This document shows positions 54,401 through 63,132 of a stretch of DNA of 64,000 nucleotides, piece by piece (positions within the stretch are counted from its first letter, which is position 1; each line of letters begins with the position of its first letter). The stretch is taken from positions 1-64,000 of the forward strand of contig CAVTIA010000006.1 of assembly GCA_963734635.1 (NCBI GenBank), read 5' to 3'. The translations under genes were made by a program, and so were the position numbers. Origin of the DNA: DATCJA01 sp963734635 (GTDB lineage Bacteria; Acidobacteriota; Vicinamibacteria; Vicinamibacterales; UBA2999). The notes under the pieces are model-generated. The model made no database searches. It was not told the origin of the DNA and was given only the letters and a program-made list of their open reading frames with translations.

Positions 54401-55363
54401 CTACGACGCGTACAGCTCTTCCGCGACAGCCGCTCGCAGCGCCTCGGTCCGGCCCGCAAACAGCTCGAGCGCCCGGACGTCCTGCGCCAGCCGCTCGATG
54501 ATATGACCGCGCTGAAAGCTGTCGACGCCCACGACCTGTGTCGCGCGCTCCACGGCACGCTGAGCCGCTCCGGTGACCATGAGTTTGGCCAGTGATGCGT
54601 CTGCGAGCGACAGCGACTCTGCGGTCGCAGCCTTCCACGTCATGAGCATCGCGGCATCCAGCTCCGTCGCCGCGTCAGCCAAAAGGCCCTGCACCGTCTG
54701 CTCGCCAGCCGCCGCCGTGTGGGCGGTGCGCGCGGTTGTGAGCGCCTCTCGCAGCGCGCGCCTGCCCATGCCGAGGCCCGCAGCGGCCATGAGAATGCGG
54801 ATGCGGGTCATGATGGGGAGCGTCGCGCCGATCGGCTCGCACGCGGCGCGATCGAGCGTCACATGTGCACACACGACCCCGGCAAGTGCCGCCGTCTGGA
54901 TGGCCTCAACGCTCACTCCCGGTGCGTCGAGGGCAACGGCGTAGGCCAGCCGTTCGGTGTTGCCCCTTGGGCTGACGACGACGATCCCCCGCTCGGTTAC
55001 GGGCGCTGCCCACGGCGCCCGACCAGACAGACGACCAGCTTCCTCCACCGGAGCGTCGTCGGACGACAATCCGACTGCCACGACTTTGTCGCCGGTGAAG
55101 AGCGACGCAAATCGGCGGTCGCCCGCCATCGCGAACGCCGTTCCGCAATGCAGGGCGAGGACGACACCGGCAGCGGGCACTTCGCCCGCAAGCGTCTGCA
55201 CGGCCACCGTCACCGCAGACAGATCGCCTGCCGGATCGAGCAGCCCGATCCTGGCCGCCCCGTTCACGATGGTTGGGGCCGTCGCATCGCGACCGATCTG
55301 ACGACCGAGTGCCGCGCCCTTTTCGCGCCACTCGGCCTCAAGGTCGTTCAGATCGAAGTTCAC
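54401..55363 (-). CDS. Acyl-CoA dehydrogenase-like protein
   Basis: GTG at 55363 (VNFDLNDLEAEWREKGAALG). 320 residues, intact. N-terminal helical domain, middle beta domain (ALHCGTAFAMAGD, RGIVVVSPRGN), and the helical C-terminal domain with RIRILMAAAGLGMGRRALRE, DAAMLMTWKAATAESLSLAD and VERATQVVGVDSFQRGHIIE. The typical GxGxRxF/Y FAD-site Arg and the catalytic Glu are not obvious. Shorter than usual enzymes (about 380). May be a diverged or non-catalytic member. Confidence 0.65.
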   Translation of the reverse strand: MNFDLNDLEAEWREKGAALGRQIGRDATAPTIVNGAARIGLLDPAGDLSAVTVAVQTLAGEVPAAGVVLALHCGTAFAMAGDRRFASLFTGDKVVAVGLSSDDAPVEEAGRLSGRAPWAAPVTERGIVVVSPRGNTERLAYAVALDAPGVSVEAIQTAALAGVVCAHVTLDRAACEPIGATLPIMTRIRILMAAAGLGMGRRALREALTTARTAHTAAAGEQTVQGLLADAATELDAAMLMTWKAATAESLSLADASLAKLMVTGAAQRAVERATQVVGVDSFQRGHIIERLAQDVRALELFAGRTEALRAAVAEELYAS

Positions 55364-55400
55364 ACTGAAATTGTAGGTCGGGTGATAACCCTGGGCACCT

Positions 55401-56306
55401 TCAGGTCCCCTGGATTTCGGCCTGGATATCCGGCAGAACCTCGAGCACGGCGGGATCGAACTGGCGTGCACGCTCGCCGCGCAACAGCTCTATCGCCTGA
55501 GCGGGCGCCAGCTTGCCATGCACCGAGCCCGACACCAGCTCATCCCAAGCCTCGGCAACCGCTAGTATTCGCGAGCCGAGCGGAATCCGGTCGCCGGAAA
55601 GCCCAAGCGGAAATCCGGTGCCGTCGAAGTGCTCCTGCACCGCAGCAGTTATGGTGCTGGCGGCTGCGAGAAACGGCACCTGCCGGCCGATGGCATGAAC
55701 ATCGAGCCGCGTGATGTTCCGCAGAATTGCGGCGTGCTCGATGTCTGCGGCCATGCCCTCGCCAACGTTCATTGCCCGCGCGAGCGCCACCGCCACTCCC
55801 GACACACGTCCCGCATGGTCCACCGCCTCTTCGTGGTCCACGCGGAGAACCGACAGAAGCGCTGCCGTCGCGCCCGCCGGTCTTTCTTCCTGCGGGCCGG
55901 GAGTCTGATGGCCTTGCGTGGCGAGAGCAGCCTTTCGCGACTGGTGCTCCGTCAGCCCGCGCTGCAATGCTTCTCTGAATCGATCGCGCGTAAACGGCTT
56001 GACGATGTAGTCCGTCGCACCCGCGCGCAGACCGGTGACGGCGGCGTCGAATCGGTGGAGGCCGGTGGTTACGACAACCGAGGTTTCCGGATGCAGGCGA
56101 TGCAGTTGCTCGACGAGCCAGAAGCCGCTTTGGCCGCGCGGCAGGTTGATGTCGCAGAAGGCTACGGCCGGAAACTCCTCTGAGGCGAGCAGCAATCCCT
56201 GCTCCGCACTCTCCGCCTCCACTGCGCTTACACCCTCGGCATCGATCCATCTGTGAAGCAGCCGGCGAATCGGCGCTTCGTCCTCGACAATCAGCACCTC
56301 GCTCAT
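55401..56306 (-). CDS. Receiver plus degenerate HD-GYP domain protein
   Basis: 301 residues, intact. Receiver domain with acidic pair (IVEDEAP), Asp52 (FCDINLPRGQSGFW) and Lys in DYIVKPFTR. From residue about 160 an HD-GYP fold follows: HAGRVSGVAVALAR, AAILRNITRLDV in place of LHDIGK, and EHFDGTGFPLGLSGDRIPLG for the GYP loop. The HD metal pair is RN and GYP is GFP, so c-di-GMP hydrolysis is unlikely. Confidence 0.75.
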   Translation of the reverse strand: MSEVLIVEDEAPIRRLLHRWIDAEGVSAVEAESAEQGLLLASEEFPAVAFCDINLPRGQSGFWLVEQLHRLHPETSVVVTTGLHRFDAAVTGLRAGATDYIVKPFTRDRFREALQRGLTEHQSRKAALATQGHQTPGPQEERPAGATAALLSVLRVDHEEAVDHAGRVSGVAVALARAMNVGEGMAADIEHAAILRNITRLDVHAIGRQVPFLAAASTITAAVQEHFDGTGFPLGLSGDRIPLGSRILAVAEAWDELVSGSVHGKLAPAQAIELLRGERARQFDPAVLEVLPDIQAEIQGT

Positions 56307-56586
56307 CGAATAGCCTCTCCCATCGTTCTACCCGGTGGACGAACGACTATGCGACCCAAGCCACGGCTGAGGTACGCGCTGCGAAATTCGATATCGATGG
56401 TGCCTTCTCAGGCGCGGGGTCGAGGGCTCGGTTGCGCGTCGCAAACTCGAGTAAACGTCGAGCAGTGTCGCACTAAAAGTTGTCAATACGATAATTTTCG
56501 TCGTTCGTGTCAGTTGATGTCCTGTTATGACGTATGCGGACGCCGCGAAATAGGGTCCTGTTCGCGGAGTCGGACTTTAGGACGGA

Positions 56587-57078
56587 TCAGACGCGGGAAA
56601 GCCGCTCGAAGATGGGTCTGAGGCGTTCGGCGCTTGCACCGACGTTTTCAGGCAGCACGCGCATCTCGCCGACCACGGTCATGAAATTCGTGTCGCCATT
56701 CCAACGCGGCACGATGTGCACATGCAGATGATCGAGCACGCCTGCACCGGCCGGCTTGCCGAGATTTACGCCGATGTTGAAGCCGTGCGGTTGGTACGCC
56801 TCCATGAGTGCCGCCTCGGCGCGCTGAATGAGCACACCGATCTCAGTGAGCTCCTCGATTGAGAGAGCTCCGAACGTCGCCAGGTGGCGGTACGGCACCA
56901 CCATCACATGGCCGTTGTTGTACGGATACAGGTTCAGGATGACGTAGCAGGTGTTGCCCTTGAAGACGATGAGCGAACTCGATTCGCCTTCGCGGGTCGC
57001 CTCGCAGAAGATACAGCCGGTCTTGGGCTTACCGCCGGCGACGTACTCGAGCCGCCAGGGCGACCAGAGGCGGTCCAT
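56587..57078 (-). CDS. HIT-family nucleotide hydrolase
   Basis: 163 residues, intact. MDRLWSPWRLEYVAGGKPKT is the classic start of this subfamily. Zinc-type CIFCE, substrate loop YPYNNGHVMVVPYRH, and catalytic triad DHLHVHIVPRW. Similar proteins are annotated as AP4A phosphorylase-like hydrolases. No lateral operon partner is evident. Confidence 0.9.
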   Translation of the reverse strand: MDRLWSPWRLEYVAGGKPKTGCIFCEATREGESSSLIVFKGNTCYVILNLYPYNNGHVMVVPYRHLATFGALSIEELTEIGVLIQRAEAALMEAYQPHGFNIGVNLGKPAGAGVLDHLHVHIVPRWNGDTNFMTVVGEMRVLPENVGASAERLRPIFERLSRV

Positions 57079-57165
57079 TGGGAAGTCAAAAGTGAAAAGG
57101 CAAAAGTCAAAACGAAGGCCAGAAGGAACTCCTTTGACCTTTGACTCTTGACTTTGCCTTACGTG
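57079..57165 (-). repeat. AAAGTCAAA/TTTGACTTT inverted repeat
   Basis: AAAAGGCAAAAGTCAAAA (about 57097-57114) matches, in inverse, TTTGACTCTTGACTTTGCCT (about 57140-57159). It fills the gap between the HIT and HU genes, both leftward. Comparable to the repeat at 51258-51327. Confidence 0.5.
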
Positions 57166-57507
57166 CTACACCATCGCGCTGTCGGCCGCGGGCGCGGCCG
57201 GCGCCGGTACCGCCGCCGCTTCTGCGGACTGCTGGCGGTTGATGAGATCCTTCAGCTCCTTGCCAGGCTTGAAATACGGCACCTTCTTGGGCGGCACATC
57301 AACCTTGTCGCCGGTTTTCGGGTTACGCCCTTTTCGAGGCTCACGCTTCCGCAACCGGAAGCTGCCGAACCCGCGCAACTCGATCTTCTCACCGCGGTGC
57401 AGAGCATCGATGATGCTCTTGAACACGGTGTCGACGATCACCTCGGAGTGCTTCTTTGTGAGCTCGGACACCCGCGACACTTCCTCCACGAGCTCAGCTT
57501 TCGTCAT
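57166..57507 (-). CDS. HU/IHF-type histone-like DNA-binding protein
   Basis: ATG at 57507 (MTKAELVEEVSRVSELTKKH; an earlier in-frame ATG at 57528 is possible). Intact. Helical dimer interface, IELRGFGSFRLRKREPRKG arm base, NPKTGDKVDVPPKKVPYFKP DNA-binding arm and KELKDLIN end. A 20-residue Ala/Pro tail is an unusual extension. Lies directly behind rpsA as in the classical cmk-rpsA-ihfB order. Confidence 0.9.
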   Translation of the reverse strand: MTKAELVEEVSRVSELTKKHSEVIVDTVFKSIIDALHRGEKIELRGFGSFRLRKREPRKGRNPKTGDKVDVPPKKVPYFKPGKELKDLINRQQSAEAAAVPAPAAPAADSAMV

Positions 57508-57571
57508 GCTGCCGCCAGGTGTATTCACTGCTGCATCCTCACAAGGTGGACGGGGGGAAGGACCCTTCCCC

Positions 57572-59360
57572 CTATCTGTTCTTGATGTGATCGCCGAGCG
57601 TCGCGGTTCCCGTACCCTCCGAGGTCGAGTAGGCTTCCCAGTCGGCGCGGTAGTCGTCGGACTTGAGTCGCCCGGATGCTCAATCCGATCTTCCGCTCCT
57701 GCGGGCTCAGTTTGATGATCTTCATCTGGTAGACGTTGCCCACCTGGAGATCGATCTTCTCGCCGCCGTGTGAGTCGTCGAATTCCGACACGTGGATGAG
57801 ACCCTCGATACCGTCGTCGAGCTCGACGAACGCACCGAAGTTGGTCATCCGCGTCACCTTGCCCTCGATGGTGTCTCCGACGTGATGCCGGCTGAAGAAG
57901 TCGTCCCAGATATCGGTGGCGAGCTGCTTGAGGCCCAGAGACAGCCGCTGATTCTCAGCGTCGATGCTGAGCACCATCGCCTCCACGACGTCGCTCTTCT
58001 TGAGAACTTCCGATGGATGCTTGACCCGCTTGCTCCACGACATGTCGGAGATATGAATCAAGCCGTCGATATCCTCCTCGACCTCGACAAACGCGCCGAA
58101 CTCGGTGAGGTTGCGAACCTTGCCCTTGATGCGCGTCCCCACCGGGTACTTCTCAACGAGCTCGTGCCATGGGTTGCTCTCAACCTGCTTGAGACCGAGC
58201 GAGATGCGGCGCGCCGCTTGATCCACGCCAAGCACCATCGCTTCAACGGAGTCGCCGACGTTCAGGATCTTCGAGGGGTGCTTGACGCGCTTGCTCCACG
58301 ACATCTCGGAGACGTGGATGAGACCCTCGACACCCGGCTCCAGCTCCACGAAGGCGCCGTAGTCGGTAACGCTGACGACCTTGCCGCTCATCCGCGCGCC
58401 GACTGGATACCGATCCTGGACGGTAGCCCAGGGATCCGGAACAAGCTGCTTGTGGCCCAGCGAAACGCGTTCGGTCGACGGGTCGTACTTCAGCACGACC
58501 ACATCGACTTCATCGTTCACCTTGAAGAGCTCCGACGGGTGACCGACGCGTCCCCACGACATGTCGGTAATGTGGAGCAGGCCGTCGATGCCCCCGAGGT
58601 CGATGAAGGCGCCGTAGTCGGTGATGTTCTTCACCGTGCCGCGGAGGACCTTGCCTTCCGCAAGCGTCTCGAGAGTGGTCTTCTTCTTCTCGGCGTTCTC
58701 CTCCTCGAGGAGGATCTTGCGGGAGAGCACGATATTGCCGCGCTTCTTGTTGACCTTGATCACCCGCATCCGGAGCTCCTGCCCCTTCAGCGCGTCAAGG
58801 TTTCGTACGGGCCTGATGTCGATCTGCGAACCGGGCAAAAACGCGCGGACGCCGATATCGACTGCCAGCCCGCCCTTGATCCGCTCAATCACGCGGCCGA
58901 TGACGACCTTCTTCTCGGAGTAGGCCTTCTCGACCTCGTCCCAGATCTTCATCTTCTCGGCCTTCTCGCGCGAGAGCACGATCTTGCCTTCGCGATCCTC
59001 GGTGCGTTCGAGCAGCACGTCGACCATGTCGCCCGACTGGACGGTGACATGGCCGTGTTCGTCGAGGAATTCGCTGATTGGGATGAGGCCTTCGGATTTG
59101 TAGCCGACGTCAACTACGACGTCGGTTTCGGTGACCTGGAGGACGGTGCCTTTGACGACCTCGCCTTCCGCCATGTTCCGAAAGCTGTCGTCATAAATGC
59201 CGAGCATGGCCGCAAACTCCTGCGGATCCATCCCCTCGTGATGCAGCGGTTTCACAGCTGGGCCCGCAGCCTTGCCGGCGCGTGTACTGCTGCGTACCGG
59301 TGCTCCGGGCTGCTCACCCACTTTCTCGGGTGTGATCAACCCGTGTTCTACGTTCGCCAT
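57572..59360 (-). CDS. rpsA: 30S ribosomal protein S1, frameshift near the 3' end
   Basis: ATG at 59360 (MANVEHGLITPEKVGEQPGA). Six S1 domains in order (GTVLQVTETDVVVDVGYKSE; GRVIERIKGGLAVDIGVRAF; GTVKNITDYGAFIDLGGIDG; GKVVSVTDYGAFVELEPGVE; GKVRNLTEFGAFVEVEEDID; GKVTRMTNFGAFVELDDGIE). About 595 residues. One indel near 57,675 hides the end SDDYRADWEAYSTSEGTGTA with TAG at 57572-57574. Binds mRNA on the 30S subunit for initiation. Confidence 0.92.
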
Positions 59361-59795
59361 TCCGCGCGCGTCCTCCTTGCTTTCTGATGTCGCCCGGGCG
59401 ATGCCGGTGCGCTCACCGTGCCGGCTTATCAACCTTCAACGTCGCCAGGCCACAGAGGCCTGAGAATCGAAGGCTTGCGGGGACCGGCTTCCCGCGGCTA
59501 TAACGGCGTTGGAGACGAGCATGCTTTTCGACCTTCTTCGACCCCACGACGGGCTCGGGGCGACCGCTCAGGGCAATTCGAAGGGAGTCGAAGGCTGATG
59601 CACGCGCCCCCCGCTGACAAAGCGTCGAGCGAGGTCGAAGGTGGGAACCGCTGCAGCCCCGGGGTGACCCGAGTCTTGCACCGGAACCCCACTGTAGGCA
59701 TTTGTCCTTCGCCGATAAGACACAGAGGATACGTCACTTATCGGAAACTGTCAAGGTAAGCGGGACCGGTATCGGTCCAACGAAAGGATGACCTA
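59361..59795. repeat. 435-bp intergenic region with a dispersed-repeat remnant
   Basis: Between divergent rpsA and the histone-like gene. CCTTCTTCGACC near 59532 and AGTCGAAGG near 59587 form an imperfect inverted repeat around GGGCTCGGGGCGACCGCTCA, a composition typical of dispersed extragenic palindromes. No gene or RNA seen in the remainder; promoters of both sides must be here. Confidence 0.4.
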
Positions 59796-60560
59796 ATGGC
59801 CAGACGCAAGACGCCCCGGGCGGCTCGGCGCAGGCAGGCAGCAAAGCGCAGCGGTACGAGGGGTGCACGCCGTCGTTCCGCGGTCACCGCCAGCAAGAAA
59901 AGCGCCGCACGCAAGTCGTCGGCGCGGCCAACTCGGGCACGCGTGGCCAAGCAGGCGCGCCTTCGCAAAGTTTCGACGAGACGGGCGGGTGCAGCGCGCA
60001 AGACGGCGGCGCGGAAAGCGTCGGCCAAGCGAGCTCATCCGCGAGGGGCCACGACTGCACGTAGAAAGGCCACGCGAAAGAGCGTTGTGCGCGCATCGCG
60101 AAAAACCGCGCGCGCGCGCAAAACCGCACCGCGCGCAGCCACTCGATCGACTTTCGTTGCACGCAAGGCTCCCTCGCTCGATCGTGAACGCCGAATCGTT
60201 CTCGACGACGACGTGGTGCCAACGCCGCCATCCTCGCTCGGACTCGACCGCACCGCATCGGCGGCCCGCAGCGGCAGACGCGAGCTTCATGAGCGATTGG
60301 TCCAGCACACTGAGACGGGGCCGGCGATGACCGGCGGTGACATCGACGCCGACTGGGAATCTGCCTACAGCGTCGGCGACGAAGCGCCCGGAGGCGACAA
60401 TCCGACGCCCGACCAGGACATCGTCGATGACATCGGCCGCGCCGTCGGCGTGCAATACGAGGACAACGAGGAACTCAAAGGCGAAGCCAAGATTTCGAAA
60501 CGCGATCGGAAACGGTGGGAGCTCGACCCTGCTTCGTCGGAGGATTACAAGGATCGCTAA
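59796..60560 (+). CDS. Histone-H1-like basic domain fused to a DUF6335 domain
   Basis: ATG at 59796. Residues 1-130 are almost only Ala/Arg/Lys/Thr/Ser (KRSGTRGARRRSAVTASKKS), the composition of histone H1-like and AlgP-type proteins. Residues about 175-255 (MTGGDIDADWESAYSVGDEA, then GGDNPTPDQDIVDDIGRAVG and KRDRKRWELDPAS) match the DUF6335 domain known mainly from cyanobacteria. 254 residues, intact. Binding and compaction of DNA is likely for the tail; the C-terminal role is unknown. Confidence 0.75.
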   Translation: MARRKTPRAARRRQAAKRSGTRGARRRSAVTASKKSAARKSSARPTRARVAKQARLRKVSTRRAGAARKTAARKASAKRAHPRGATTARRKATRKSVVRASRKTARARKTAPRAATRSTFVARKAPSLDRERRIVLDDDVVPTPPSSLGLDRTASAARSGRRELHERLVQHTETGPAMTGGDIDADWESAYSVGDEAPGGDNPTPDQDIVDDIGRAVGVQYEDNEELKGEAKISKRDRKRWELDPASSEDYKDR

Positions 60561-61212
60561 GCGAGCAGCCACTGAATACGCGAAGTTCCGGCCCAGGTCG
60601 CGACGCGACTGGCGGTCGTGGCTGCAGGAGCATCACGCCGTCTCCTCGGGCGTCTGGCTGGTTTTTGCGAAGAAGCACACGGGCCTTTCCACCGTGAGCT
60701 ACAACGACGCTGTCGAAGAAGCGCTCTGCTTCGGCTGGGTGGATAGCCTCATGCACCCGGTGGACGAACGCTTCTACAAGCAGCTGTTCACGCCACGTAA
60801 AGCGAAGAGCGCCTGGGCACAGTCGAACAAGGAACGCGTCGAACGTCTGCGCGCGGGAGGTCTGATGACAGCGGCCGGAGAAGCTGCCATCGCGCGCGCC
60901 CGGGAGACCGGAACGTGGGACACGCTGGCTGCGTCGGAAGCGCTCGAGATCCCGCCGGAACTCCGCAAGGCCCTCGCCGCCAACCCGGTCGCGAAGAAAG
61001 AGTGGCGCGCCTACACACCTGCCAGGCAGAAGCAGTTCCTGTTTTGGCTGCAAGGCGCGAAACGAGAAGACACTCGCGCCGCACGAATCGCCGCCATCGT
61101 CCAGGCGGTATCCATGCGGATCACTCCGCTGCAAGCCTACGAAGAGATGCGGCTCAAGCGCGCAGCTTCTGCCGCACGAGCATCAGCACCCGATCGACGA
61201 CGGCGGCGATAG
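60553..61212 (+). CDS. YdeI/OmpD-associated family protein, start unclear
   Basis: No good start codon precedes the conserved N-terminus (RRDWRSWLQEHHAVSSGVWL). Family phrases: VSYNDAVEEALCFGWVDSLM, FTPRKAKSAWAQSNKERVER, and the C-terminal YdeI repeat NPVAKKEWRAYTPARQKQFL. About 220 residues. Overlaps the tail-to-tail cmk gene by 59 bp, which suggests that the last codons may be extended by an indel. Stress-related family, mechanism unknown. Confidence 0.7.
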   Translation: MAKRAATEYAKFRPRSRRDWRSWLQEHHAVSSGVWLVFAKKHTGLSTVSYNDAVEEALCFGWVDSLMHPVDERFYKQLFTPRKAKSAWAQSNKERVERLRAGGLMTAAGEAAIARARETGTWDTLAASEALEIPPELRKALAANPVAKKEWRAYTPARQKQFLFWLQGAKREDTRAARIAAIVQAVSMRITPLQAYEEMRLKRAASAARASAPDRRRRR

Positions 61213-61825
61213 GCATGCCAGTGGTGTCGATCTGGACAGCATCCGCGGCGATGGTGAGCGGCGACGCTGCCCGCGTCGTGTCGGATTTATCCCGCGCCTG
61301 AATCGCTGCAGCGACGGCCGCCTGGCCTGCCTGACTTCCCGTGTGGGCGGGATCGTTGGCGCGACGCCGCGCCCGCTCCTCGGGCGTCGCGTCCAGATAA
61401 ATTTTCACGTCTGCATCCGGAAACACCACTGTCCCTATGTCACGCCCTTCCATCACCACGCCGCCGCTCACGCCTTCCTTGCGCTGACGTTCGACCAGGA
61501 TCTGGCGGACGTTCGGCAGACGCGCGACCGCTGCCGCCGCCTGGTCCATCTCCGGCGTGCGAATCTCACGCGTCACGTCGTAGCCGTCGACTGACACCAC
61601 ACCGCCTTCCACCACAAGGGCTGCCCGTCGCGCAAGCGCTGCAACGGTCTGCTCGTCGTCAAGGACGATGCCTTCCATCCGTGCTTTCCAGGCGATCGCA
61701 CGGTACATCGCGCCGGTGTCGATGTGCCGGTAACCAAGATGCTCGGAGACTGTGCGCGAGACAGTGCCCTTGCCCGCACCTGAGGGGCCGTCGATGGCGA
61801 TGATGAGACGTTTAGTCACGGACAA
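61154..61825 (-). CDS. cmk: Cytidylate kinase
   Basis: 223 residues, intact. P-loop AIDGPSGAGKGTVSRTVSE, YRHIDTGAMYRAIAW, CMP-binding region and VVMEGRDIGTVVFPDADVKI, lid ERARRRAND. Phosphorylates CMP and dCMP. In many bacteria cmk is directly followed by rpsA; here two rightward genes lie between them. Confidence 0.93.
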   Translation of the reverse strand: MSVTKRLIIAIDGPSGAGKGTVSRTVSEHLGYRHIDTGAMYRAIAWKARMEGIVLDDEQTVAALARRAALVVEGGVVSVDGYDVTREIRTPEMDQAAAAVARLPNVRQILVERQRKEGVSGGVVMEGRDIGTVVFPDADVKIYLDATPEERARRRANDPAHTGSQAGQAAVAAAIQARDKSDTTRAASPLTIAADAVQIDTTGMPIAAVVDRVLMLVRQKLRA

Positions 61826-61840
61826 TCACAACGACGTCAA

Positions 61841-61915
61841 AGTGCGAGGGTGCGACGTGCGATGGTGCGATGGTGCGTCCGATGGTGCGAGGTGCGAGAG
61901 TGCGAAGGTGCTTCA
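61841..61915 (+). repeat. GGTGCGA-type short tandem repeats
   Basis: At least seven imperfect copies of GGTGCGA / GAGTGCGA fill the gap between cmk and the hydrolase gene. Similar simple repeats are seen between genes elsewhere in this chromosome half. Confidence 0.55.
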
Positions 61916-61922
61916 GTGTAAC

Positions 61923-63098
61923 ATGCGGCTTCGATGCGTTTCGTTCGTGTACTCGACGCTCTTCGCTGTAGCAGTCATCGTTGCCGCGAGCGCGTACTTC
62001 GCGATGCCGTACGTTCGTGCAGCGTCGCTCTTCGTACGAGTTGGAAACGTCGGCGGCCCCCTCGAACGTCTGGCCGATGCTGTTGCGCGGGACGTGACAG
62101 TGCTGCCGCGCCATCGAGTGCCCGTACGACAAGGCGAGGTTGAGGCGCAGCTCTATCGACCTGAAGGAACGGTGCGTCGCTCCGTGCTGCTCATCCCCGG
62201 CGTGCATTCGATGGGAATCGCGGAGCCTCGTCTCACCGCGCTCGCCCATGATCTTGCCGGCAGCGGCGTCGCCGTCATGACGATGGCGCTGCCCGACCTC
62301 ATGGCGTATCAGATCACCGCGCGGTCCGCGGACGTCATCGAGGACGCCGCGGCCTGGATGGCTTCTCAGCCGGAATTGGCGCCCGACGGACGAGTCGGGA
62401 TGATCGGGATTAGCTTTGCCGGCGGTCTTTCGATTGTAGCGGCCGGCCGGCCGTCCATTCGCGACAAGGTCGCCTATGTCGTGTCGTTTGGCGGCCACGG
62501 CGATCTCGGTCGAGTGCTCCATTACCTCGCGACTGGCGAAGCGGTGCATGCGCCGGGCGTGGCAACCATCCCGCCGCACGACTACGGCGTCGCAGTCATC
62601 CTCTATGCCGCGGCGGACCGGATGGTTCCGCCCGAGCAGGTCATGCCGCTGCGTGCGGGAATCGGAACGTTCCTGCTGGCATCGCAACTGACGCTCGTCG
62701 ACATGAAGCAGGCAAACGCCACGTTTGCAAAGGCTCGTGAAATGGCGAAAGAGCTCCCCGAACCATCTGCGACCTACCTGAAATATGTCAACGAGCGCAA
62801 CGTCAAGGCGCTCGGGTCCCTTCTCGTTCCGCATCTAGGACTGCAGGCGGATCCTGCCGCTTCGCCCGAGCGCGCGTCGTCAGTGCCGTCGGCGCCGGTT
62901 TTCCTGCTGCACGGCGACGAGGACACCGTGATTCCGGCAGCGGAGTCCGTGGTGCTCGGAAACTATCTACGCTCGAAGGGGGCGCAAGTGCGCGTGCTGC
63001 TGAGTCCCATCATCACGCACGCTGAGCTCGACCGCTCCGCCGCAGCCACCGAAGGCTGGAAGATCGTGGCGTTCTGGGCAGACATACTTGAGAGATAG
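61923..63098 (+). CDS. Membrane-anchored alpha/beta hydrolase
   Basis: ATG at 61923. N-terminal signal anchor (FVYSTLFAVAVIVAASAYFA). 391 residues, intact. Alpha/beta hydrolase core: VLLIPGVHSMGIAEPRLTAL, nucleophile elbow GMIGISFAGGLS (Ser), VFLLHGDEDTVIPA (Asp) and IITHAELDR (His). An inserted helical lid lies between. Substrate unknown; the cell location is inner membrane facing the periplasm. Confidence 0.78.
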   Translation: MRLRCVSFVYSTLFAVAVIVAASAYFAMPYVRAASLFVRVGNVGGPLERLADAVARDVTVLPRHRVPVRQGEVEAQLYRPEGTVRRSVLLIPGVHSMGIAEPRLTALAHDLAGSGVAVMTMALPDLMAYQITARSADVIEDAAAWMASQPELAPDGRVGMIGISFAGGLSIVAAGRPSIRDKVAYVVSFGGHGDLGRVLHYLATGEAVHAPGVATIPPHDYGVAVILYAAADRMVPPEQVMPLRAGIGTFLLASQLTLVDMKQANATFAKAREMAKELPEPSATYLKYVNERNVKALGSLLVPHLGLQADPAASPERASSVPSAPVFLLHGDEDTVIPAAESVVLGNYLRSKGAQVRVLLSPIITHAELDRSAAATEGWKIVAFWADILER

Positions 63099-63105
63099 AG
63101 GTAGA

Positions 63106-63125
63106 GCGCAGGCTTCAGCCTGCGC
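63106..63125. repeat. 20-bp palindrome, first copy
   Basis: GCGCAGGCTTCAGCCTGCGC, a perfect-arm palindrome 7 bp before the rluB start. Identical, inverted, to the copy at 63962-63981. Confidence 0.7.
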
Positions 63126-63132
63126 GAGGACC

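Noticed and set aside
57792..59387. Long + strand open frame of 531 codons opposite rpsA
   Set aside because: Antisense shadow of ribosomal protein S1, which is unmistakable on the minus strand.
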